From Apostichopus japonicus (lineage: Eukaryota > Echinodermata > Holothuroidea > Aspidochirotida > Stichopodidae), in NCBI RefSeq assembly GCF_037975245.1, contig NC_092578.1, forward strand, positions 7,405,501-7,469,500: a stretch of DNA of 64,000 nt. The letters run 5' to 3'. The notes under the pieces were generated by a model. That model was given only the letters and a program-made list of their open reading frames with translations. It was not told the DNA's origin and made no database searches. Shown in pieces: positions 1-13,472 of the stretch. Numbering within the stretch: the first letter of the stretch is position 1; every line of letters starts with the position of its first letter. The position numbers and the translations under genes are program-made.

Positions 1-1870
1 ATGGCAATGAAGACATAACTACCCATTATTTTAAATATTTGACAAAGAACACAACTTAGCTTCTGCCTGTATACCATAATGTGACTTTAAAAATTAGGAA
101 AAGTATTGCCACGCTACATCATGAATGGATTGTAATTTTGAATGGATTTAATTTTCAAATGAAAGAGTAAAGCCGCAAAATTTACATATCGAGGGACTGT
201 ACAGTGGCTTATGTGTGGCGGCATATTATCTAGCTTCCTGGTCATCAGTAATGTCTCGAAATATGCTAGAAATTTAGAAAATGGTCACCAGTGATAAAGT
301 TTCAACAAGCATTTTACTGCTATCCTAACCGTAAGGTATTTAGTTCTTCACACTGACACATTTAAATTTGGTTGTTGTTATTTTAACATTCCTGAAAACT
401 TTTGAAAAAGTAGAAGAATCTGAACCACTAGGAAGTTACTTTTTTTTTTAATTCCTAGCAATTTGTAGCGTGCTCAAATTTAGGGCCAATACTAGTGATG
501 TCCCTCAAGCAGTACTCAGTTTGATAAACAACCAATGTTGATGAAATCCCCACAACCAGGTAGAGAAGCACAGTAAGCTATTCAGTGATAAAATACCCCG
601 TAGTGTATATATGGCTGTACATGGGACTGGTGATAACGTCCGTTACATTATAATGGACCCACCCTTCCGACTATGGCAAGCCATATGGGACAAACACCGC
701 ATAATATATTCTCGCATAACCGACCATCAATGTAAGCTTCAAGAGGTATATTGCAGTCTATCATCAGCTTTTGAGCGTGAATTTAACTAGCCACGCATGC
801 ACACATATGCCAAATGTCAAATAACCCGATATAAACACGGCGGTGTAATGGCCGAATAAGTGTCAGTATATAACGACGTATCACCATCATTGAGGGATTT
901 GTGTTATAAACAAATTCAAAACAAAAGTACCAACAATGTATGACCTCACTTTTTTTCCTCTCTCTCTCGATAAGCTCTGTGGCAGCTTATAACACAATGG
1001 AATGCGGCTTTGTCTTTTGTCTGGAAGTCAGAAGGTATTAAATTTTTACAGAGTGATATAAGTAAGATATTATTTTGTTTCGAATTCCTAGTCCATTCAT
1101 TCTTCCTGTTGAAAGAAAAAGTCGCCCTAGTATTGCAGGGAGGGGTGAGTGGCAGTCAGTAGGGAGGAATGCACACAAAGAGTGTCACTATATCATAGGG
1201 TGTAGTAAGCATTCTCAAACCGAAATGATTTTCGAGGGGAGGGGGGGGGGGCTGGAAATGCACGATACGGTCTTCCTGCGATTTTATTTTTACAAAATTA
1301 TGACGGGTGAGGTTGGATCCGAGCGACGGTTGTCAGAAATATCTTTCGGTTTGTGGAGATAATTTGCCTTTTGTCGGGAAAATTCTCCCAGTCATGTTGG
1401 GAAGATAAATTCTTGTCGGAGCCATGATTTTTCGAACTTCAAGGCTAGATTAAATTTATGTTAAACCGGTTTGATCAAGTTTTGCCGGGTAAAATATTTC
1501 AGTAACCCCACCGCCTCCCCCAGTCTGCACTCCTCCCTCGCCCCTGTCATCGTATCTTATTGATGCACCTGAAAGAACTTCGTGTATTAATTAACGGTTC
1601 GAGTAAGAGCTTTATGGATTATACAGTACTCACACTCCACCACACACCGCCACCTCTGCGGGCCACCCATGCTTAGCCTACACGTCTAACGATAAAATAC
1701 ATATGTTATTCCGCATGCAGAGATTGTTGCTAGTCAAGAAAACTACTTTGCCTTTGGACCGTTTTCTGTCTTTAGTAAATTCACTCGGTCTCTCTCTCAG
1801 AAATTTATCGAGTAACCGACTTTCTTTACTGTTCTTACACTGGTTATTCGAACCCTTACCCGAGCGACAC
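1..1870. other. No gene recognised
   Basis: AT-rich DNA without a convincing exon. The short open frames here lack family resemblance and are not flanked by compatible splice sites in a consistent frame. A G-run near 1237-1250 and C-rich stretch near 1507-1545 look like decayed ends of the GC-rich transposons seen elsewhere in the window, but no terminal repeats or target duplications could be paired. Confidence 0.6.
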
Positions 1871-1877
1871 CGATTTT

Positions 1878-1883
1878 TTTATT
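1878..1883 (-). terminator. Candidate polyadenylation signal of the actin gene
   Basis: On the minus strand this reads AATAAA, about 150 bases after the actin stop codon. It is the nearest canonical hexamer downstream of that stop, a plausible 3' UTR length. In AT-rich DNA a chance match is possible, and there is no transcript evidence. Confidence 0.4.
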
Positions 1884-2033
1884 ATTTTTTTACATGGAAC
1901 GTATGGAATAAATTAACATATTCTAATGTTTATGTATACTATTTCATGAATATTCAAACTACTGAAATAAGTCTTAAGTCTTAACCTGAATGAAAACAAG
2001 CTTCTTTCAAGAACAAGTTTCAAGAACATATTC

Positions 2034-5000
2034 CTAGAAGCATTTGCGATGCACAATCGTTGGACCTGTCTCGTCGTACTCCTGTTTACTGATCCACATC
2101 TGTTGGAAAGTAGATAATGACGCAAGAATTGATCCACCAATCCAGACCGAGTATTTTCGTTCGGCTGGAGCTATGACTTTCACTTTCATGCTCTGTGGCG
2201 CCAAAGAGGTCAGCTCTTTCTGCAGACGTTCAGAGGTCCCTGGAAACATTGTAGAGCCGCCTGATAAGACAATATTAGAATATAGGTTACATCTGATGTC
2301 CACGTCACATTTCATTATACTGTTATAAGTCGTTTCGTGGATCCCTCCGGCCTCCCTACCAATCAAGCTAGGCTGGAACAGCGCCTCTACACAGCGGAAA
2401 CGCTCGTTGCCAATGGTGATGACCTGACCGTCTGGAAGTTCGTAGGTCTTTTCCACGAGTGATGACCCGGAAGCTATGTCCATCTCTTTCTCAAAGTCAA
2501 ATGCCGTGTAGCAAAGTTTCTCTTTGACGTCTCGCACGATTTCACGTTCAGCTGAAAAGATTTGCATAATAGCGATGTGAAAGTCAAATGTCATCATTAA
2601 TTAAGGTAATTGACATTAATCATATGCTGATCGAACGTCGATGATTTGCGTAAGGCATGTCGTCTGCACATTTATTTGATAGGATAAGTTTAGTTGACGC
2701 ATAGTTGCAAGTCAGTTTTTTTACTTTAATATAGATCTCATGATGATCATATGATCATAAGCTTCTCTGTCAGTGAAGGCTAACTGATAATTCCAATGCG
2801 TTGTTTTAAATGTCTAGTAATTAGTTCAAAATTCAGAATCCTCTAACTTCATTTAACAGAAAAATAAACAACGAATACTTGTAATATTTTGTAAAATCTG
2901 GGATTTATTATCGTGTACGATGGTTATCTATAGTCCAATTGCATTGTGATTGTTTTAACGCGCATAGCATAGCTAATTAATGAATCAAATATGCTAATGA
3001 AACTAAGATGCAGACCATCCTGATATGAATATTCATAGCAGCTTTTGTCATCATATTGCAATGTGACTCTGAAAGAAAATCTCATTTATAAATATGAACA
3101 ATACATAGCAGATATATAGAGAGCGAGAAAAAACCCAAGAATCTCTGGTGCGTATAAAAAAACAGTAAAACACCTGAGCACTCTTCAGTAGAAATTAACT
3201 GATAAAAAAAAAAACTCTTCCTTTTCGCGGTAGGTGAGGCCAAAGTAAATTATTTTAACACTTTTGGAGAAACAGTAACAGCTAAATCGACACCGACGGG
3301 ATAGATTTAAGCGTTAGGAATAAACCAAACCGGTAGTTGAAGCATGGAGCTATATAGCTCAATGGTTGAAGTTAGCTAAATTGTACGTGTGTAAACTAAT
3401 TATATAAGCCTTCGCATCAAATGATCGATAGAGCGTGATGTGCTGTGTCTGTTTTCACCGCGTATTTAGTGTAATGACTGGACAGGAAAATGCTTAGATA
3501 TTATATAAGGAAGTCGTGAATGAAGTTGTGAATACATGATAATTATATCTATGTGATCAAACCATGCGTAGAGAGTATAGACCGAGGAACGGTTCATGTG
3601 TGTGTGTGTGGGTAGGTGGGTGAGTGGGTGGTAGTGGGGGGGTGGTAGAAGTGGTGGTAATGGGGGAGGCGGAGAAATAGGGCTAGGTACAAGTTTCTCC
3701 TCAATCTGATGATGCGTCATAAATGAGCTTTAACATAAACAGTAGTTGCCAGGGGTGTATCCAGGATTTAAATTTGGAGGGATGTGGTCCTGGGGTCGTT
3801 AAAGCCAACTCCAATGTATGAGGAGCTTCTGGGGTTCCTTCGCCAGAAAAAATGGAGCATTTTAGATATGGCATGGTGCATCCTAGCTGAGACATATTTA
3901 GGCTAATTAGGGCTATGATTGGGTAAACCAACAACGTTCTGCTAATGTTTACTATTAATTTCTTGTGTGCGTGGGGTTGAAGGGAGGGGGGGGGTAAGGT
4001 GTACACCCTCACAGCCCGGCCTGGATTAGCACATGTGCTCATATTGTGACTGCAATAGCACCTTCAAAAGGGTTGGCCTGATACGGTCTCCTCGGACCCT
4101 TTCTCTTTCTAAACGTATGCAGGCTGGTTACTGTTATGAAGACACACCGATAACCGTGATTTATAAAGCCTAATCGCATTTCCGCTGCAACAGAAAATGT
4201 TTAACTTTATGTCTGACTGCGGATCATATACTCACAATATGTAACGATAACGAACATTGCAAATCCTTTCGTTTTAAAAGTATATTCTTACTATTAAAAT
4301 ATTCAGTCAGACTCGCTTTTGTTGATGTTTACTTTTTCTAAAAGTTGCCGGCATATCAAATTTGTGTGTGTGTTTTGTGGAGCTGCTCTGGTAAAAGTAA
4401 AAGAAACTAATAGCCACGTGTTTATCGCCTTTACCAGGGAGTTGTTATCGAACAACTCCCCGCCTAACCATTTCGAAGTGGTCCCGGTGTAACTTTACAC
4501 CATGGATATTATTTCAGGGTAATAATTCTTCAATAACTCTGTCACCTCCTCGAAGTACTTACACTAAGTACATTGCTCCGTACGGACGGTATGATGACCC
4601 GTGTTTTAATTGGTGCAATCAGTTTCTAATTAGCATAACATATATGATGCTGGATAAATCAACAATATCAATGATATATTGTTCTAGCAATGCCTGCAGG
4701 TCGAACTTGCGAAACAATTTTGTTCCCACACTGAAAATGTCCGGCCCGAATCACGAGAAAAGGAGATTATAAAGTTCAACAATATAGTATATGAAGTAAC
4801 TGACTAACGTTTGCCTTGGAGAGAACTTGAACATAAAACGCTAGTTTAACCCATTTATTTAAATAGCAAAAATGAAACATTTCGTTTTTAAGCTCGTGAT
4901 TTGAAGCTCTAACAGTCAATTCGGTATAGAACACATTACCTGATGAAAAAGGACCTTATTTCATAGTTCCCGCATCATGCATGTACACATTTTCTTCTTC

Positions 5001-8000
5001 AGTTTTTCTAATTATTAAATTAATTTTTATTTGTAAAACTCTAGACAATTTTCTGTTTCTTACTTCCTTACAATAAAGCAGACTGTAAGAGGGTGGGATG
5101 GGGAGCGGGGCCGGATGGATAGGTAGGAGGGTGGGATAGGGTGGGGGGGGGGGGTTGTGGATGGATAGAGGACTATAGGTCTTACTCACCTGTGGTTGTA
5201 AACGAATATCCGCGTTCTGTGAGAATACTCATCAAATAATTGGTTAAATCTCTACCAGCCAAGTCCAGTCGGCTAATCGCATGGGGTAAGGAGTAACCCT
5301 CATAGATAGGAACTGTATGGCTGACACCATCACCAGAGTCCAGTACAATGCCCGTGGTACGGCCAGAGGCGTAAAGGGACATGACCGCTTGGATGGCGAT
5401 GTACATGGCTGGTGCGTTGAAGGTTTCAAACATGATCTGAAATCAAAGAGAAGGAGAGAGAGGAAAAGAGAGGTGGAGATTGAGAAATAGAAGTTGAGAG
5501 AGGTGGAGAGCAAACACTGATTATCTATTGCATTAAGAGTATGTGATGTGTGGTAAACAGCTAGAGGGCCCGAATGTCCGATCCTATGGCAATAATCTTC
5601 TACATCATATAGAGGAGGTGGGAGTGTCATGATCTTTTCGAGGGGGGGGGGGGGGTGATGCACGAAATTAAACAGCTTCTGAAAATTCGCGCCTCCATAG
5701 AAACGATATAAGTCGAATATTGCTGAAGGTTCAATTATTGACCACCACATTTGGGGTCATTAAAAAAATTGGGTATTCGTCACACGAGCAATCCGTCTTT
5801 TTGATGTAGCGAAGGTGCGACCTGACACAGCCTCTGTTCACCGCAGTAACACTAGAGGTATCCGATGCTGTAATTGTTGTAGTGCGCGTGCGCGCTACAA
5901 TATTTGCATTACTTGAAACGATACCTACATGTGGACGATACCTACATGACTGGACGTTGGAACTTAAAGTTTCATATACCCTCTGTACATCTGCAGTTTT
6001 AGAGACTAGCTGCTGCTTAGCCGACTTATTCTGAACCTGTCGCGGCGCTCACAAGCGCCCTCACTTTGTAGGTACCTGCGTGACTACACTCCCTGATGTG
6101 TTGTCCGCCCAAAAACTAACACCACGAACAACCGAAAAGTTCTTCCTAACAATGCAAGCACTGCACGCGCACTACAATATACTGCTATACAAAAGGCAAA
6201 TACAGTTCTAGTTATTATTGTAGTTGGTGTTGTGGTACGGCGTCATCGCCACCTTATCACCGTCACCATCAACACTTGCATCACAACCAGCACCACCGTA
6301 ATCACCATAATATTTATCAAAATCAGCACCACCAATACCACCATTGCCACCAATAACATCAACACCACCGTGCACCATTAAAATGATAGTTTCTTTATCC
6401 TTTAAAAAGGAAAGATCATGTATGCTTCTCGATGACATTTAGCCATTATTTTACACCATACCCTGCAAACAATACAGTTTTGTGAGATAAAAAGAAGAGG
6501 GATGGACTAAGAAATTTAATAAATACATGCTTTTGATTTTTCTGGAGGAGACATTCAGGAAACTAATTGAACACAAAAACTATATATTTGTATGCACTAG
6601 GTGAGTGGGTGTGGTGGGGGGGGGGGGCTAAAGTGATCCCTTTTCATCCTCACATATACCTCTTGCTTGAAAATAGGAACCATAATAAACACCACCTTGA
6701 GCAAATGACCGAGACATTTTCAAATCAAATACTGCACTGTAGCTTCCACACATTGTCAGTCTGCAATGCTAATGTAGAACGAGTTCAAATTATGTCATAA
6801 AAAAGCTTTCGTTACAACATGGAGCTCCATGGGTACAAACACAACAAAGAAATATAATATGTTCAATGTAAATCGATAATACGATCTTCATATGATGGCA
6901 TGGTATATGAAATGAAGACATCAACAAAATGTTTGTATTTGTATTATACGTCACAGAGTTTGCTTTGTACTATAGCCATAGTCAGATTCCTATAGTAAAG
7001 AAACCACAAGATGTTGGTTAAGTTAGCCATTTTGTACGCTATACGTGTATATACATGCAGTGGCGTCACCAGACTTTTCAGTCTGGGGGGCACAGGGGGG
7101 CACCAGCATTTGATGGGGGCACTTAGGTGGATACGGATCGCCGTCCTGGGGGAGGGGTCTAAGGGGAGGGGGCACCCCCTCCCCTTTGGAAAATTTTCGC
7201 ATACGGAGGATGGGCTAGATGCAAAATGGTGCCACATTTGATGCTAAATTCGATCTGAAGATATCTCCAGAAATTGCTATTTTTGAGGTAATGATTTTAA
7301 CAACGCGCAGAATTTTGCAGAGGATATGAACCACACTGATGCTGTCGATATTATGCCTAACCCTATCAATAGAACCTACATTTGTTGAATCAATGTGTGC
7401 ATGACCCCCGACTCCTTTCTTGTCCTTCTCCGGCGTGTTCTCCCATTATCTATTAAGATGGCGCGGGTTACGACTTCGATACCCGACGGTCAAGGATAAA
7501 CTTTTTTTCATTTTTTCGCAGCCCATTTGAAGAAAATACGAATTACTGTGCTTCTTTGTCCTTATGAAAAACCAATTCAGATGATGGGAGTTGAATATAA
7601 CAAAATATATATATATATTTTTTTACCAACCCAAATCTCAGATGGGGGGGGCACTCGGGGGGCACTAGGTCTTCCAGGGGGGGGGGGGCACGTGCCCCCC
7701 CTTCCCCCTGGCGACGCCACTGTATACATGTACGCGTACCACACTATGCAGTTTACAATGTACCTCCGCTCGAAAGGTCATTTAAAGGAGACACAAACAC
7801 AATCATCGTGATCTTCAATCATCAAGCATCATCAATCATCATCAGTTTATCTAACAGAGATATTTGTGAAGAACAACTCCCCCCAAAAAGCTAAGAATAA
7901 TCTTGTTCCGTTTGGGGGGGGGGGAGGCCGGGAGCTCTTATATATGATTTTTAAAAGCTGTGATGTCATAGTGCCACTTAGTTCTTGGTCAACTCGTTTG

Positions 8001-11000
8001 TAATACTCTTTTCCTCGCGTGCAAACTGTAAATGCCTCAGAGTCCGTTTCTGCCTACCACGAATGTACTTGCACACTGTATTTTACATGCCCGAGGATCT
8101 GTCTGATACAAACTAGTATCACTCGAAAGCGTTGCCGCGGGCACTCTCTGGATAGTACAGCAAATAGATACGGGAAAATAGCTATGTGAAAAAGAAAAGT
8201 TACACTATTGGCTTACATACTATAGGGTCTTAACAAGAATAAGTGCCACTAGTATAGGATCAGTAACCGTTTACTATCTCTCTGTTTTGTCTTTTCATAT
8301 TTTCAATGGCTATAGGTGTTAAGAGTTTGCACACTGAAACCAATGCCATCATTATACGTCACGTTAAGAACTTCAATAGGTTAGCTTCAGAATTTCGCAG
8401 AATCAATCTCCATTACAGAAAATAAAGATTGAAATCAATAAAAACCAAAAATACCAAAGTGAAGCACACGCGTGATCGGTGATGTCAAGTTTTAGACTTG
8501 ATCAAGTCCTCAACCTTGTGTGTGAAGAAACACAAGTTGTTATCGAAATTTATCTTTACTGTCACATAGACCAATATCGACGGTTCGGTTTGTGACCCCT
8601 TTAACCATTGTCAACCCCCCCCCCCTCCCTAACCCCCAAAAATGACCTAGAATGGACTAATGATTCGGTAATATTTTATTGAAGAGCGTATTCAATCTTG
8701 TATGGATGGCGAAAATAATCAAAAGTTACAGCAACACCAAACCAACGATAAAGTTTAGTTACTATATTAAGTAATCCCCCCTTTTTTTATTATTAAAACA
8801 AGACCGTGCATTGTCATAATCTGTGATGTCATATTTTCTTCAGGAAACATTAAAGGTTTATAATATCGCCCTAAACACTGTATATAAAACCGATAAGTAT
8901 ATTTTCCTCATTATTTTACACTTGTCTTACCTAAGTTGTTGTTTTGTTTCATTTGTAAACCTTATTTGTATTTAATCCCGTCAATCCTGGAGTCGGGTTT
9001 GGCAAACTAAAAGTGATAGATTAAACATATCAGGCAGGCTTGTATATCTGGCTAAGTTTCAGTATGATATGGCTACATTGTATAAATTTTCCCAAAATTT
9101 AGCTAAAAATCGACCCAACCTTGAACTTTCATATAACCCTCAGATTGGAATGTGTTATGGAAACGGATCGATTTGTCAAGATTGACCTAGCCGTCAGTTT
9201 TTTTCACATTTTCAAGAATCTTTCTAATAACGCAGACAGATAAAATATAATTTCCAATGTGAGAGGGAACTCAGTGAAAGGGTCTTTCACGTATATTACA
9301 CAATATGGGCCGACCCTTCTGTCAATGGGCGCGGGGAGAAGTGAGGGGGGGGGGTGTAAGATACAAAGTGATTGAGTTAAGGACGAATGTCTTTTTGTAA
9401 ATTTAGAGGGTATGGGTAGGTCCTATGTTGAAGTTACTCTGAAACATATCAGAGAGCCGGCGTCTTCCAGCCACATAACGTATCCTTTCTTACTATTGGT
9501 CTTCAAACGTTGTTAATTAACTATATTTAGCAATCGCAAAAGAAAGATTTCGTAAATGCATATGCATATATTTGCGGATTTTCTCAATGCCAATTGGGTT
9601 TCCAGATCTTCATTGTAGCGAGAACTATAATGTGACTACGAAAATGAGCGTCAAGTGATTATTGTAGAGACAATAGTGGAACCGTTCCACTATTCCCTAT
9701 ACAATAATCGTTACATGGCGTTCCATGGTGTGAACGTTTCACATAGGTGAGGGCAGCATGCCACATTGCGTCTTCTTCATTCAAACAATAGCGAAGACTT
9801 ACCCGCATTACTTGAATCACTCCGATTGAGTTTTTAATCAATTTAGACTGAACTTTCGTGGAGTGGCATGACCCTCTTGGGTCGTGGGTAACTCCCTTTA
9901 TTATCTCCTTTGTTTTAAATTTCTTCTCACCTGTGTCATCTTCTCTCTGTTTGATTTGGGATTCAGAGGCGCCTCGGTCAGGAGGATAGGATGTTCCTCG
10001 ACTGTGACTCTGAGCTCGTTGTAGAAACAATGGTGCCATATGCGTTCCATATCGTCCCAGTTTGTCACGATGCCGTGTTCTATTGGATACTGTAAGGTGA
10101 GAATACCACGCTTACCCTGAGCCTCTTCTCCAACGTAGGTATCTTTCTGCCCCATCCCGACCATAATACCCTAAAGAAGATATAAAGCCAGATTAGAAGT
10201 GTGATAAACTATAACAATAAACAACAAAACAATAAGACTGAACGTTGCAAAGAGGGAACGGTGAATATTACTATATATAAGCATGAAAGTTTGTGTATGA
10301 ATACATAGTGGCACACGGTACTTTATACTAATGACTTATGAATATTCATGAATTTAAACACGAAGTCAACTTTTATGTATTTTAGTTATATAGATTCTTT
10401 TCTGCGGTTATTAAACGTGATAATTAGTATTGTAAAAGTCCTTCTGGCTAAGATCACGGAGTTGTTATGTTCCATAACAACTTCCTGCTAAGATTATGTA
10501 TCTGTTCCTTTACATAAAATCGTGATACTCGGGGACTAGGTCAGAAGAAAAAAATACTGCTTGACTAAACTATAACGCCAGGATCACAGTGAGTTGAGGG
10601 TGAGGATACGGGCAGTTCAATCAATTGGTAACCTTTGCTTTATCGTGCCAAACAATTTTTTAGCCTGGGTGACATAAACACCATTTCCCATAAACCAAAC
10701 TGCATTTTACATTGCTGTTACAACTGTAATAAGGTACTAGATGTATCAATGAAAAGGTTTCCTCCTCCACACCCACCCCAAAGAAACCCCACTAATACGG
10801 GACATTTTAAACGCTGCAAACATCACATCCGTCAGACATGGGCATCGGATTAATGGCAAAGATAACGAGGAGGATTTCATGATGTGTTGAGAGAAGAAGA
10901 ACTAAAGGAGCACGTGAAGGGTCTTTGAAGGGTTTACCTGGTGTCTGGGTCGTCCCACAATCGACGGAAAGATGCAACGAGGGGCGTCATCGCCAGCAAA

Positions 11001-11072
11001 TCCAGCTTTACACATCCCGGAGCCATTGTCAACGACCAATGCAGCGATCTCTTCGTCAACAGTCGAGGTCAT
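2034..11072 (-). CDS. Actin, four exons, complete coding sequence, divergent paralogue
   Basis: Actin is the ATP-binding subunit of cytoplasmic or muscle microfilaments. Coding exons on the minus strand: 10938-11072 (codons 1-45), 9931-10170 (46-125), 5190-5436 (126-208) and 2034-2551 (to the TAG stop). All introns are GT/AG with consistent phases (0, 0, 1), giving 379 aa against the usual 375-377. The phosphate loop [18 protein letters not shown], the modifiable histidine in [59 protein letters not shown] and the C-terminal RKCF are all visible. Introns lie at the classical actin positions 41/42, 121/122 and 204 (standard numbering is four lower than here); the 267 intron of many deuterostome actins is absent. 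The N-terminus [19 protein letters not shown] has extra residues relative to typical actins. The last exon is clearly more divergent than the others, so this is probably a specialised paralogue. The reading frame is intact. An acceptor-like CAG two bases before the ATG suggests a further 5' UTR exon. Confidence 0.93.
3590..3690. repeat. GT/GGT-rich low-complexity tract in actin intron 3
   Basis: A (GT)n run passes into GGTGGGT-like and GGTGGT-like repeats with several G-runs. It is low-complexity DNA with G-quadruplex potential on the plus strand; the transcript of the minus-strand gene would be C-rich here. No coding value: the open frame on the minus strand is proline/histidine-rich simple sequence. 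Confidence 0.7.
4437..4460. repeat. Short palindrome, GGGAGTTGTT family
   Basis: Ten-base arms GGGAGTTGTT and AACAACTCCC enclose a four-base loop (ATCG). Closely related palindromes occur at 10458-10485 and 52439-52466, so this is a dispersed hairpin family. It lies in actin intron 3. Confidence 0.75.
5085..5160. repeat. G-rich tract just inside actin intron 3
   Basis: Multiple GGGG and GGG runs separated by 3-8 bases, ending in a 13-base G-run, lie about 30-100 bases downstream of the exon 3 donor. On the transcribed sense strand this is a strong C-rich tract; on the DNA plus strand it meets the usual quadruplex pattern. Similar G-runs elsewhere in the window mark transposon ends, so this may be a relic. 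Confidence 0.6.
7050..7730. mobile_element. hAT-type non-autonomous element (family A) with 8-bp target duplication
   Basis: The element runs 7058-7722. Left end CAGTGGCGTCACCAGA and right end CTGGCGACGCCACTG are inverted repeats. The flanks 7050-7057 and 7723-7730 are both TATACATG, a perfect 8-bp duplication as hAT transposases make. The interior (665 bp) has G/C-runs but no transposase frame, so it is a MITE-like derivative. A translated interior stretch resembles that of the element at 33068-33423 (shared LFSLGG..., LGEG, PLPF..F), showing they belong to one family. It sits inside actin intron 2. Confidence 0.9.
10458..10485. repeat. Short palindrome, GGAGTTGTTATG family
   Basis: Arms GGAGTTGTTATG and CATAACAACTTCC are complementary apart from one extra or mismatched base, with a three-base loop. 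It shares its GGAGTTGTT core with the hairpins at 4437 and 52439. It lies in actin intron 1. Confidence 0.7.
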
Positions 11073-12338
11073 CTCTGATGTATAATGTGAGTTGATAAAG
11101 TGTTCCTGTCAAAAACGAGTAAATAGACACCATCTTAATAGCAGTTGGCGAATGAAGGATGACGTCACTAACATGACATATGTCCATCTTTTCTATAACA
11201 ACGACGGTATGGTGAGCTATGTTCGCTTTCAGTTGTGTGATATATATATGTATGATGTGATATGTTACATCTATATATATAAATAGAGAGGATGAACGTT
11301 CTGCATACGTTCCCGTAGGGGTCACTCACCCATAAGGTCAGGTATTTAAATGTATTACATTTAAATTTACCAACAAACATTTTGTTATACCCAACCAGAT
11401 ATGACGGACAAAAATCTCCATATGTTGTGCTCAAAATTAAATCAACATTTATATAAACAGGTAAGATTCTTATCACTTTTTGGAGTATTTTCTTTTAGCG
11501 TGATTGACTTGAAAAAATGCAGTTAAAACTGAACCGTTCCCAAATCCCCATCCGACCTCTACCTGTACGGTAACGAGCCTATCGTTTGGCAATGGTTCGT
11601 GTTTTTTATTGATAATATGAAACGGCAAATTAATCGCACAACTGAAGCTATCATAAAGAGGGGCCGGGATGGGGATGGGGATGGGGTGGTTATATGAAAG
11701 GATAAATTTGAAAGTTACTTTTAAGAAAAAAAACTTTTGTCAATGGCTTCAAGCCTGTCGAATAAGTAAAACGATATGTAGTGTAATAAATTATTGTTCC
11801 ATACATTCATGAATAAACTGCAACGCTTAAATAAACCCATGGATAACACAATGATGCTAGGAGTTGGACAAATATGATTCGTCTATACTGCTAAACAGAA
11901 CAATGTAAATTTTACATAACAATATCAACTCTATAGTTTTTGAAAGATGTTAACTTAAATTGCATTTTGCTAAGATACTTTCCTTAATAAGCAAAATTCT
12001 TAAAACAAAAGAACAAACAACAATAAACTTTGTACTGAACATCTTCTTATTTGGTGAAAACTTATAATAAATGAGATAAGAAAACCAATAACTAAAAAGA
12101 AACCAAAACCTTGGAATATAATTTGTCTTCCCTGTCCTCCCCGTGTGGGATTTTGTCTGATGATATATCCACTTATTCATGTTAGTTTTCATACTATTCA
12201 TATACTTTGATGTTAAGTATATTCAAAGCATATATTCATATATAGAAAGAATAATACCTGCAGGCATCAATAATATTAATCATAATATATATTGTATATT
12301 ATATGGATTAATCAAGATATTGATTCATCTGGAGAAGA

Positions 12339-12448
12339 TCTACCTAGCCTATACCTAGCCTATACCTAGCCTATATATATATATAATATATATATATATA
12401 TATTTATTTATATATACATATATATATTAATAAATATAAATATATATA

Positions 12449-12486
<38 letters not shown>
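12339..12486. repeat. TACCTAGCCTA short tandem repeat and (TA)n microsatellite
   Basis: Three copies of a 12-base unit (CTAGCCTATAC) run directly into about 110 bases of alternating TA with a few AAT interruptions. Such tracts are unstable in length and prone to cruciform formation. No coding content. Confidence 0.9.
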
Positions 12487-12488
<2 letters not shown>

Positions 12489-13459
12489 AATTTCAAACTA
12501 GTTCAGACATATTTTTGTGAATATGGGTTTGGTATTAAAAAACTTTTACATCACTGTAGAAATGGCTCCAAGGCATTTGCAAGTAATAACTACATTTATA
12601 TTTTACACTTGTACAAGATGATATAGTGAGTAAGTAAGAATAAAATTGTTACTAAATATATTTCTAAACTTCAAGAAAAAACAAATACCTTTCAAACTTT
12701 CCTTCTTCAGTTGTCGCTTATTCAGGCCTCGTCCGTCGATCGGTAGCCAAACCTCGAGTCCAGGAAAACTTAACTTGAATTGAATTTTTCTCAATTTCGT
12801 TCATTTGTTTTCCCCATTCATGAGCCCGTCTAATCTTAATCTCTACACACATCTGCCAGTGACTAATGCATCCACATTAACATTTTTAGCTATGATTAGT
12901 TATTAAAACAAAAGGTGACAAAGCAATTATTCCTAGGGTGGAGGTTTATTACTGTCACAGCTGAGGCTCAACTAAAAGTGTTAAAATATACCCAAGCATT
13001 TCAAAGTCACTTCCAAATTTGGTCATGGGCAAAATTTAAGGGAAGACAATTTCCTATCATGGTATATGCCATTCCACCTGCACAGTTAAACTACTGCATA
13101 GGTATAATGCAATGAGCGTAATCAGCATATCCGGGTAAGTGTTCTGCCCCGGTTTTCCTCTCTCCACCTCTCTCCACCTCCCTCTCTCTCTCTCTCTATT
13201 TAGTTCCCATATTTTCCCAAGCATCCTCTTCTCCTACCCAATGGTTCAATTTCTTTTTTTTTTAAGGCCAAGTTGCTTTTTCGAAACATGCGACTAAAAA
13301 GAAACTGGTATTGAAAATAGTCGTTTTCACGTGCGTTATTCGTAATATTTGACATTGATGGGTCAATTGCCTCGAACGTGGCGCAAACACTTCTTCGTTT
13401 ACATGTAAATTTAATTTTTTACTTATGATATAATGATGCGAAGTAAAGGTCTTGGTAAT

Positions 13460-13472
13460 TGACCTTTGACCC
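13460..13472 (-). promoter_or_regulatory. DR1-type motif, reverse strand
   Basis: TGACCTTTGACCC reads GGGTCAAAGGTCA on the minus strand, one base from a perfect DR1. It lies about 2.4 kb upstream of the actin start codon in actin's orientation. Sequence match only. Confidence 0.3.

Noticed and set aside
6567-6800. Small plus-strand protein in actin intron
   Set aside because: Low-complexity and no homology or splice context; opposite strand to the gene.
7437-7500. A B box-like GATACCCGACGG hinting at another SINE
   Set aside because: No matching A box at the right distance, and it lies inside the hAT element interior.
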